Assembly: GCA_902491135.1 (NCBI GenBank)
Contig: CABUGR010000066.1
Span: 1-6,277 of the forward strand
DNA from: an uncultured Collinsella sp.
Lineage (GTDB): Bacteria > Actinomycetota > Coriobacteriia > Coriobacteriales > Coriobacteriaceae
Direction of reading: 5' to 3'
DNA length: 6,277 nt
Numbering within the stretch: the first letter of the stretch is position 1; every line of letters starts with the position of its first letter. Under the pieces are notes generated by a model that worked only from the letters and a program-made list of their open reading frames with translations, did not search any database and was not told where the DNA came from. A program made the position numbers and the translations under genes. Shown here piece after piece: positions 1 to 5,646 of the stretch.

Positions 1-17
1 TTTGCTTCAATGAGTTT

Positions 18-918
18 TTAAAGCCGTAAAACACGATGGTAGAGGGCTGACTTCGACAAGGGAGGGTCAGCCATCTCCCCCAAATCACGCAGCGACAGAT
101 CGGGATAGCGCTCGCGCAGGTCGCAAAAGACCGCCAAGGCATCCGGAAGCGCATCACGAAGGCCACGCTGCTCGAGCTCATCGATAAGCGCAAGCTGATG
201 TTGGGCGGCACCGGCGCTTCTGGTCTGGTTGGCGAGCTCGGCGTTCACGCGACGGTTCACATCGTTCTTAACCAACTTGACCGCGCGCGCCTCCTCAATC
301 TCGGCAACGCTGCGCTTGGCGCCAATCAGCTTTAATAGATGCTCGATTTCCTCGGCGCTCTTAATGTACACGGCATATGACCCCCGCCGTGCATTAACAC
401 GAGCATGGACCCCAATCTGCTCCAACAGATCGCAAAGCCCCTTGGCATATTGCTCGCCCTGCACAGCAATCTCCAAATGAAAATCGCCGCGTGGATCGGC
501 CACGAAGCCGCCCGCGATGAGCGCGCCGCGGATATAGTCTACAGCAAGGACGGGCAACGATATGTCGGGGTACGCCGGCGACAAGTCCTCCCCTACGTTC
601 GAGGATACCCAGCAGAACCAAGGCCTTATCCAGGTCTGGCTGATCAGGCAAGGTGATGAGGTAGTTTCGAACCTTATGCAATACAGATTTACGGACGGTG
701 AACTCCGTTTTGAGCTTAAGGATACGATGCGTCAGCGTGATCATCGTGCGCGCGACGGCTCCCGTCTCAGTCGCAACCGTCAAACGATACCGCCCAGAGC
801 CGGTAAGCGAGAGCGTACCGCTCACGCGCGTGAGGGCGGCAAGCGTCGACAAGTCGCAGTATTCACATTCGGGTTCGCAGCGCGCAAGCTCGTCGCGCAC
901 CTCAGCGGTAAACGACAT
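18..918 (-). pseudogene. whiA: DNA-binding protein WhiA, disrupted by a frameshift
   Basis: WhiA is a conserved Gram-positive protein with an N-terminal LAGLIDADG-like domain and a C-terminal helix-turn-helix. It controls sporulation-septation genes in Streptomyces and affects division and chromosome segregation in Bacillus. The N-terminal half starts at ATG 918 (MSFTAEVRDELA) and reads to the CCR triplet at 546-538 (residue 127). The homology then continues in another frame from 536 (YIRGALIAGGFVADPRGDFHLEI) to TAA at 18-20. The C-terminal half keeps the helix-turn-helix region (LSLRDLGEMADPPLSKSALYHR). The 901-base span is not a multiple of three. As I recall Bacillus WhiA, CC and Y are separated by three residues, so about five bases seem lost rather than one gained. 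The joined product would be about 300 residues, a normal family length. The start is six bases after the rapZ stop, so the two are probably cotranscribed and translationally coupled. A sequencing or assembly error is a live alternative to a true lesion. Confidence 0.88.
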
Positions 919-924
919 GCAGGC

Positions 925-1845
925 CTATGCCTTCGTGTTGGCGCGCGACAGGTCGCGGTGGGAGATGCTCACATGATACTGAGCGCCTTCCAGGTAACGG
1001 GCCGTGGCCTCGGCAATGGCAACGCTGCGGTGCTGGCCGCCCGTGCAGCCGATGGCGATAGAAAGCTGCGGCTTACCCTCCGCGATATAACCGGGCATGA
1101 CCGTATCGAGCAGCTGTGTCCAAGCCTTCCAAAACTCCTGCGTCTTGGGATGGTCCAGAACAAAATCGGAGACCTTTTTATCGAGACCGGTCATCGTGCG
1201 CATCTCGGGATCGTAGAACGGATTGGGCAGGAAGCGGACGTCGATCATAATATCCGCTTCGACGGGCATGCCGTGCTTAAAGCCAAACGAGAACACGTGG
1301 ACATCCATAAGCTGCTGGTCGGACAGCTCGGAAAATGCCATACGCAGCTTGTTGCGCAGCGCAGAGGTGCGCAGACGGCTCGTGTCGATAATCATATCGG
1401 CTCGGTCGCGCACGCCCTGCAGCTGAAGGCGCTCGCGCTGAATGGCATCGGCCGTAGTCTCCCCCGGCTTGGCAATGGGATGGCGGCGGCGATTTTCGCT
1501 GTAGCGACGAATCAGCACCTCGTCAGAAGCTTCCAGGAACACGATGTCGCAGCTCATCTCGCGCTCTTCGAGAGCGGCGACCGCATCGAGCAACTCGTCA
1601 AACAGTCCCTGGCTACGCAAATCGCAGGTGACGGCGAGATGCCTGCCCACGCCCGTATTGATGCCGACGAGCTCGGCAAGCTGGGCGATGAGACGCGGAG
1701 GCAGGTTATCGATGCAAAAATAGCCCATGTCCTCGAACACGTGCATGGCCTGTGTGCGGCCTGATCCGGACATTCCGGTGATGATGACGATATCGGGGAT
1801 GCGCTCCGAGCGCTCCGCCGCATCCATGGCATCTCCCTTTTGCAT
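925..1845 (-). CDS. rapZ: RapZ/YvcJ-family nucleotide-binding protein
   Basis: The product has 306 residues from ATG 1845. RapZ proteins are P-loop nucleotide-binding proteins. In E. coli RapZ is the RNase E adapter that controls GlmZ sRNA decay and glucosamine-6-P synthesis. The Bacillus homologue YvcJ has a less clear role, and that is the better comparison here. Visible motifs are a Walker A G-M-S-G-S-G-R-T at residues 24-31, the segment FLEASDEVLIRRYSENRRRHP near 104-123, DVRFLPNPFYDP near 202-213, and the C-terminal IGCTGGQHRS near 265-274. Arg replaces the usual Walker A Lys, which is common in actinobacterial members. Two in-frame starts have good Shine-Dalgarno sites: 1845 (GGGAGG, 6-base spacer) and 1827 (AGGGAG, 5-base spacer). 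I chose 1845 for the stronger site. A start at 1881 is unlikely because it lies inside a terminator-like hairpin. The TAG stop is six bases before whiA. Confidence 0.93.
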   Translation of the reverse strand: MQKGDAMDAAERSERIPDIVIITGMSGSGRTQAMHVFEDMGYFCIDNLPPRLIAQLAELVGINTGVGRHLAVTCDLRSQGLFDELLDAVAALEEREMSCDIVFLEASDEVLIRRYSENRRRHPIAKPGETTADAIQRERLQLQGVRDRADMIIDTSRLRTSALRNKLRMAFSELSDQQLMDVHVFSFGFKHGMPVEADIMIDVRFLPNPFYDPEMRTMTGLDKKVSDFVLDHPKTQEFWKAWTQLLDTVMPGYIAEGKPQLSIAIGCTGGQHRSVAIAEATARYLEGAQYHVSISHRDLSRANTKA

Positions 1846-1857
1846 GTGTTGCCTCCC

Positions 1858-1895
1858 GAAAACAAGCGCGGGACCCAGCAACCCGGATCCCGCGC
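1858..1895 (-). terminator. Rho-independent terminator or attenuator between nanE and rapZ
   Basis: Arms 1866-1873 and 1888-1895 (GCGCGGGA / TCCCGCGC on the minus strand) pair perfectly over 8 bp. The stem extends inward by one T-G wobble and two C-G pairs, leaving an 8-base loop. On the minus strand it is followed by TTGTTTTC, a reasonable U-tract. The hairpin begins about 50 bases after the nanE stop and fits the end of the nan operon. It also abuts the rapZ Shine-Dalgarno (1852-1857), so any upstream rapZ promoter would have to be read through it. A TATACT at 1919-1914 resembles a -10 box, but I see no good -35 with it. Confidence 0.7.
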
Positions 1896-1946
1896 GGTCA
1901 ATTGCCTATATTGAGTATACCGCCCCGAGCGGATACGAGGCCTGTC

Positions 1947-2633
1947 TTACGCCTCAAGCGCAGCCTTGAACCAACTCGTAATACTCGTGGGGTGCGTGAT
2001 GGCGGTGCCGACGACAACGGCCCAGGCGCCAGCATCGATCGCGGCGCGAGCCTCCTCGGGCGTATGCACGCGACCCTCGCAAATGATGGGAAGGCCGGGG
2101 AATTCCTCGGTCGCCTGACGCAGGAGCGGCAGATCGGGGCCATCGGCCATGGTGCAGTCGATGGCGGCAACACCATGAGACAGCGTGGTGGACACCAGGT
2201 CGAAGCCCATGTCGACAGCACGACGAATATCCTCGATGGTGGCACAGTCGGCCATCAGGAGCACGCCCTCCTCGTGCAGCGGACGGAAAGTATCTTCGAC
2301 GGTCTTGCCATCGGGACGCGGACGATCGGTGGCGTCGATCGCCACGATATCGGCACCCGCAGCAACGCAGGCGCGAGCGTGGCGCAGCGTCGGCGTGATG
2401 TAAACGCCCTCGTGCCCATCCTTCCACAGGCCGATAACAGGAACCTCACAGCGACCCTTAATGGCGGCAATGTCGGCAAGGCCCTGGCAGCGAATGGCGG
2501 CGGCGCCGCCGAGCTCGCAAGCGCGAGACATTTGAGCCATGGTCTCAGGCGTACGAAGCGGCTCGCCCATATACGCCTGAACGCTCACGACGAGCTTGCC
2601 CTTCAGGGATTGAATCAAAGGATCGACGGTCAT
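1947..2633 (-). CDS. nanE: N-acetylmannosamine-6-phosphate 2-epimerase
   Basis: The product has 228 residues, a normal length for NanE, a cytoplasmic TIM-barrel enzyme that converts ManNAc-6-P to GlcNAc-6-P. It opens with LKGKLVVSVQAYMGEPL, the family's N-terminal signature. Other landmarks are AIRCQG near 46-51 with the phosphate-region Arg, IGLWKDGHEGVYITPT near 67-81 with the likely catalytic Lys71, IVAIDATDRPRPDG near 97-109, MADCATIED near 127-135, and ICEGRVHTPEEA near 184-195 with the conserved Glu187. GTAITHPTSIT near 209-219 closes the barrel. The residue roles are inferred from the Clostridium perfringens enzyme. Its Shine-Dalgarno is modest (AAAGG, 10 bases before ATG 2633). A strong hairpin lies just upstream in the 70-base gap after the kinase gene. 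It is the last gene of the nan operon. Confidence 0.93.
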   Translation of the reverse strand: MTVDPLIQSLKGKLVVSVQAYMGEPLRTPETMAQMSRACELGGAAAIRCQGLADIAAIKGRCEVPVIGLWKDGHEGVYITPTLRHARACVAAGADIVAIDATDRPRPDGKTVEDTFRPLHEEGVLLMADCATIEDIRRAVDMGFDLVSTTLSHGVAAIDCTMADGPDLPLLRQATEEFPGLPIICEGRVHTPEEARAAIDAGAWAVVVGTAITHPTSITSWFKAALEA

Positions 2634-2656
2634 AAGGCTGTAACCTTTCTCAGAAC

Positions 2657-2687
2657 AGCCTCCCGAGGCGTGTTGTCTCGGGAGGCT
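2657..2687 (-). other. Strong hairpin in the nanK-nanE gap
   Basis: This is a perfect 11-bp inverted repeat. Arms 2657-2667 and 2677-2687 read AGCCTCCCGAG / CTCGGGAGGCT, with a 9-base loop. On the minus strand it is followed by GTTCTGAGAAAGG, and there is no U-tract on the plus-strand side either, so it is not a standard terminator. It ends just before the nanE Shine-Dalgarno. It may stabilise the 3' end of the kinase message or the nanE leader, or mark a processing site. The structure is clear from the sequence; the function is inferred. Confidence 0.75.
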
Positions 2688-2703
2688 CCTACAGAAGATA
2701 CGT

Positions 2704-3669
2704 TTACTTCAACGAGGCAAGAAGATGCTCAGCGGCACCGATGAGCGGAGCATCGCCCTCCAGAGAACCGATGAGGATCGGCGTGTCCTGAAGCGGATCG
2801 AGCGCCTGGCTGGCATAGCCCTCGTGTACCGAATCCTTCCACGTCTGTGAACGCCAATCGGGACCTTGGTGAATCACGCCACCCGAAAGCACGATGACCT
2901 CAGGGTCCAGGATGTTAGCGAGCGAGCCCAAGCTGGCACCCAGCGCAAAGCCGGCGTCATGGATGACCTCGGTCGCCTTTGCGTCGCCCGCACGGCACAG
3001 GTCGTTCACATCGCGACCGACCGAAGGACGGCTGGGGTCGACGCGACCAAAGCGCTCATCGTACATACGACCAATGGAAGTGCCCGAAGCAACCGACTCC
3101 AGATGGCCGGAACGCCCGCAGGCGCAGGGAATACCGGCGGCAGCCGAGCACTCGATGTGGCCCATATGGCCAGCAGCACCATGGAAGCCCTGCATCACGC
3201 GGCCGTTCTCGACATATGCGCCACCGATGCCCGTACCGATGCCAAGACACAAGACGGAGAACTTGCCCTTGCCGACGCCCCAGTGGGCCTCGCCCAGAGC
3301 ATGAGCCTGCACGTCGCCTACAACGGCAACGGGAAGACCGAGGTCCTCGCGCAGGCGCGGCCCCAACTGAACACCGGACCAGCCGGGCATGATCTCGTTG
3401 GCATACGCGATGGCGCCCGTCTTGGGATCGACGACGCCGGCGGCACCGATACCGACGCCAAGGACCTCGACATCGGGATTCGCCTCGAGAGCAGCCTTGA
3501 TGGACGCCTCGATACGTTGGAAGACGGCCTCGCCGCCCTCTTGGGCCTCGGTGGGAACCTCGGCCTCAAAAACAGGATGGGGCACACTACCGTCAGCCGG
3601 GTACTCCATGATGGCAGTCGCGATCTTAGTTCCGCCGATATCGACAGAGCAGACGTACTTGTTCTCCAT
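2704..3669 (-). CDS. nanK: ROK-family kinase, probable N-acetylmannosamine kinase
   Basis: The product has 321 residues. Its likely reaction is ATP-dependent phosphorylation of ManNAc to ManNAc-6-P in the cytoplasm, assigned from its place between the lyase and NanE. The phosphate loop DIGGTKIA is at 10-17. The catalytic Asp is D119 in VVGDVQAHALGE, where many ROK kinases have N-D. GIGTGIGG is at 143-150. The ROK segment reads GHMGH at 167-171, matching the G-H-x-G-H of E. coli NanK rather than the G-E-x-G-H typical of glucokinases. The zinc site is H171, C182, C184 and H189; most ROK proteins have Cys at the last position. A second nucleotide-binding stretch, VIVLSGGV, is at 258-265. ATG 3669 has an AAGGAG Shine-Dalgarno at a 6-base spacing. 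A 172-base gap separates it from nanA. Glucokinase or another hexosamine kinase activity is the main alternative. Confidence 0.87.
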   Translation of the reverse strand: MENKYVCSVDIGGTKIATAIMEYPADGSVPHPVFEAEVPTEAQEGGEAVFQRIEASIKAALEANPDVEVLGVGIGAAGVVDPKTGAIAYANEIMPGWSGVQLGPRLREDLGLPVAVVGDVQAHALGEAHWGVGKGKFSVLCLGIGTGIGGAYVENGRVMQGFHGAAGHMGHIECSAAAGIPCACGRSGHLESVASGTSIGRMYDERFGRVDPSRPSVGRDVNDLCRAGDAKATEVIHDAGFALGASLGSLANILDPEVIVLSGGVIHQGPDWRSQTWKDSVHEGYASQALDPLQDTPILIGSLEGDAPLIGAAEHLLASLK

Positions 3670-3771
3670 GTCGCTCTCCTTAGGAGATAAAAAACAACTA
3701 CAGGAAATGCGCCGTCAGGCTAGCCGTCACAGCGCGGAAAAGGTTTTCCAGGTGCCCGAGATCGCCAAGAA
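3670..3771 (-). promoter_or_regulatory. nanK upstream region with candidate operator-like repeats
   Basis: The nanK-proximal part of the nanA-nanK gap is long for an operon and carries three small motifs. A 14-base inverted repeat at 3736-3749 has arms GGAAAA / TTTTCC on the minus strand around a 2-base centre. It faintly recalls a catabolite-responsive element but lacks the CG centre. Two copies of TGACGG (3724-3729 and 3712-3717) start 12 bases apart and flank and overlap the palindrome GGCTAGCC (3718-3725). I find no convincing -35/-10 pair, so an internal promoter is unproven. The nanK Shine-Dalgarno is close to its ATG. Confidence 0.3.
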
Positions 3772-3811
3772 ACCGTGTGACCATTGATCTAATGGGTCAT
3801 GGCCGCACGGT
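3772..3811 (-). other. Interrupted hairpin just downstream of nanA
   Basis: On the minus strand the left arm is ACCGTG, a 6-base bulge, then TGACC, a one-base bulge and ATT. The right arm AATGGTCACACGGT is continuous, giving about 14 pairs around a 5-base loop. TTTCTTGG follows, too few T residues for a confident terminator. It starts 30 bases after the nanA stop. It could be a partial terminator that lowers nanK-nanE expression relative to nanA, or an mRNA-stabilising end. The pairing is seen in the sequence; the role is inferred. Confidence 0.5.
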
Positions 3812-3841
3812 TGAACGGCGAGGTCGGGTGCCGGGGAAGCT

Positions 3842-4726
3842 TTACAGGAGACCGTTGTCCTGGAGGACCTTCTTAATCGCCTCGACGTTCTCGCCGGTCA
3901 TGGCCTTCACCGGGCGCGGCATGGTCGGGCTGTCGAAGATACCCATGAGGTTCATAGCGGTCTTGAAGGCGCCGACGCCACCGGCATAACCCTGGACGCC
4001 CGAGGTGACATCCCAGATGTGCGAAATCTCATTGAGGCGATCCTGCTCGGCCTTGACGGTAGCCCAGTCACCAGCCTGAGCGGCCTTCCACTGACGCACG
4101 TAGCCCTCGGGCTCAACGTTGGCGAGACCCGGAACGGAACCGTCGGCGCCACCGAGGTAGGCGCCGTCGACAACAACCTCGTGACCGGTGAGGATGCTCA
4201 TCGGATGGCCGTTCTTCTCGTTCTCCTGAACGAGGTAGCGGAACGAGATGTCATCACCCGAGGAATCCTTGACGCCGGCCAGAACGCCCTCGGCACCGAG
4301 CTTGGCAAGGAGCTTCCACGGGAGCTTGGTGTGGACACACACGGGGATGTCATAGGCGAAGATGGGCAGGTCGAGTTCCTCATGCAGGATGCGGAAGTGC
4401 TCCTCGACCTCGGTCATGCCCTGCAGGGCATAGAACGGGCAGGTGGCGACAAGCGCATCGGCGCCCAGCTCCTGAGCGACCTTACCGTGCTCGATCATGC
4501 GCTCGGTCTCGGTGTCGATGATGCCGACCAGAACGGGAACGCGGTGGTCGACGATACGGACGGCCTCGGAGATGATCTGACGGCGACGCTCGTCGGTGGA
4601 GAAGACGACCTCGCCCGAGGAGCCCAGGAAGAACAAGCCATCGACGCCGGCATCGATCATGCGGTTGTCTTCGGTATCGGGAACAACGACGGGAGGGATA
4701 ACGCCGGTGAATTTCTGAGTTGCCAC
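3842..4726 (-). CDS. nanA: N-acetylneuraminate lyase (DHDPS/NanA superfamily)
   Basis: The product has 294 residues from GTG 4726, chosen because AAGGAG lies 6 bases upstream and the protein then begins MATQKFTGVIPPVV, as the family does. A GTG at 4810 would start inside the preceding gene without a good site. NanA is a class I aldolase that splits Neu5Ac into ManNAc and pyruvate. The carboxylate-binding GSSGE is at 35-39, CPFY at 96-99, the catalytic Tyr is Y125 in YDIP (YNIP in E. coli), and the Schiff-base Lys is K153 in GVKDSSGD. Against E. coli NanA, about 12 residues are missing between TEDN (18-21) and MIDAGVDG (23-30), where the first barrel helix begins. Y125 and K153 are both shifted by 12 from Y137 and K165. 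Other superfamily activities (KDG aldolase, dihydrodipicolinate synthase) cannot be excluded from sequence, but nanK and nanE next door favour the sialic acid role. Confidence 0.86.
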   Translation of the reverse strand: MATQKFTGVIPPVVVPDTEDNRMIDAGVDGLFFLGSSGEVVFSTDERRRQIISEAVRIVDHRVPVLVGIIDTETERMIEHGKVAQELGADALVATCPFYALQGMTEVEEHFRILHEELDLPIFAYDIPVCVHTKLPWKLLAKLGAEGVLAGVKDSSGDDISFRYLVQENEKNGHPMSILTGHEVVVDGAYLGGADGSVPGLANVEPEGYVRQWKAAQAGDWATVKAEQDRLNEISHIWDVTSGVQGYAGGVGAFKTAMNLMGIFDSPTMPRPVKAMTGENVEAIKKVLQDNGLL

Positions 4727-4747
4727 AAGAATCTCCTTAGTTGTCTG

Positions 4748-4770
4748 GTGGGCAGCCCTATGCCGCCCAC
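4748..4770 (-). other. Hairpin in the esterase-nanA gap
   Basis: Arms 4748-4753 and 4765-4770 (GTGGGC / GCCCAC) pair over 6 bp around an 11-base loop. It lies 24 bases after the stop of the preceding gene and 21 bases before the nanA start. No U-tract follows on the minus strand, so it is not a terminator. It may be an intercistronic RNA structure like those in the other gaps of this operon. Confidence 0.4.
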
Positions 4771-4794
4771 TCTTGTTGGCAGTGTCCAGGCCGT

Positions 4795-5646
4795 CTAGGC
4801 CAAAGAACACGAGTAGAACGTTTGGTTAAAAAAGTCGACGACTTCGTTTTCGAACGCATTGATGCGCTCGTGAGCGTATTTGGCATAGATGATATGTCTC
4901 CGGTCACACTCAAGACCGTTGAATACGGCAAACTGATCCTTGGGATCGCTCACGGTATCCATGAGCGATGTGCCCATGAGCACCGATCCGCGCACCCGAG
5001 ACGACAGCGCCTCGAGGCCGCCAGGAAGCGGATTGGCAACCGCCGTGCAGGCGAGACCCCGCTCGTCCAGAGCAGAAACCGCCAGCGCGACTCCGCCGCC
5101 TAGACCCTCGCCCCATGCAAAGATGCGGTCGGGGTCCATGCCATCAAGATTGCGCGCCACCTTCGCCAGCGCGCAACCCCAACGGACGCGCTCGACAAAA
5201 GCGGGCGAAGAAATCCCCCGCTGCAGGTCGTCCGCACCAGCAACATCGTCATCCAGCGCGAGGACGGCATACCCCATGGCGGCAAATCTCGTCATGTGAT
5301 GCCAGCCGCGCACAGGCCGATCGATATCGTGGAACATCAGGCACAGCGGCACGCGCTCAGACACTCGGGCACGACCGACAGGCTCGATCAAACGAGCGTG
5401 AATCGCATCGTCACCGAGCTCAAAGGAGACCTCCGAGTAACGGGCGCAGGGGTTAACAAAGTCAATCGCCGTAATGGCCAGGCCTTGAATCTCAAGATTC
5501 GAAGCGCATGTCTCTAAATCAGAAACATCTGCTTGGACATCACCGCGCCAGTCCCGATATTCTGCGAGCCTTGACGAAACCGTTCCAGGAATTCCCACGA
5601 GCCCGGGGACAATCAGCTCATTAACATTGCTCTCGCACTTAGACAT
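4795..5646 (-). CDS. Degenerate AXE1-family esterase lacking the nucleophilic serine
   Basis: The product has 283 residues and resembles the gene just upstream and the acetylxylan esterase / cephalosporin-C deacetylase (AXE1) alpha/beta-hydrolase family. The upstream copy has G-A-S-Q-G at its nucleophile elbow; here the aligned motif is G-E-G-L-G at 179-183, so Gly181 (GGT, 5104-5106) sits where Ser is expected. The rest of the triad is present: D230 (SLMDTVSDP) and H259 (KYAHERI), 29 residues apart as in the upstream copy. The Ser-position-to-Asp distance is 49 residues here and 91 there, so about 42 residues of that segment are gone. The frame is intact with no stops. ATG 5646 overlaps the upstream stop by 8 bases behind a strong GGGAGGGGAGG stretch, indicating translational coupling. 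I infer a non-catalytic or altered paralogue, perhaps a binding or regulatory partner; slow decay is also possible. No signal peptide is evident, suggesting a cytoplasmic location. Confidence 0.82.
   Translation of the reverse strand: MSKCESNVNELIVPGLVGIPGTVSSRLAEYRDWRGDVQADVSDLETCASNLEIQGLAITAIDFVNPCARYSEVSFELGDDAIHARLIEPVGRARVSERVPLCLMFHDIDRPVRGWHHMTRFAAMGYAVLALDDDVAGADDLQRGISSPAFVERVRWGCALAKVARNLDGMDPDRIFAWGEGLGGGVALAVSALDERGLACTAVANPLPGGLEALSSRVRGSVLMGTSLMDTVSDPKDQFAVFNGLECDRRHIIYAKYAHERINAFENEVVDFFNQTFYSCSLA

Noticed and set aside
562..1764. A 400-codon plus-strand open frame
   Set aside because: It lies antisense to whiA and rapZ, both with clear family motifs, and its translation has no recognisable domain. 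Long antisense frames are expected in GC-rich coding DNA.
1754..1777. Arg instead of Lys in the RapZ Walker A motif
   Set aside because: Actinobacterial RapZ proteins, such as those of mycobacteria and Streptomyces, commonly have Arg here, so it is a lineage trait rather than a defect.
1902..2744. A 280-codon plus-strand open frame
   Set aside because: Antisense to nanE and the terminator region; it has no domain and runs across gene boundaries and the 2657-2687 hairpin.
3103..3105. His in place of the third zinc-site Cys in the ROK kinase (CACGRSGH)
   Set aside because: His is a plausible zinc ligand, and I recall this variant in other actinobacterial ROK proteins.
2866..3690. A 274-codon plus-strand open frame
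   Set aside because: Antisense to the ROK kinase gene, without recognisable motifs.
4019..4798. A 259-codon plus-strand open frame
   Set aside because: Antisense to nanA; low-complexity composition with no family resemblance.
4727..4810. GTG at 4810 as the nanA start
   Set aside because: It would overlap the preceding gene and add 28 residues unlike the family. GTG 4726 has an AAGGAG site at good spacing and a family-like N-terminus.
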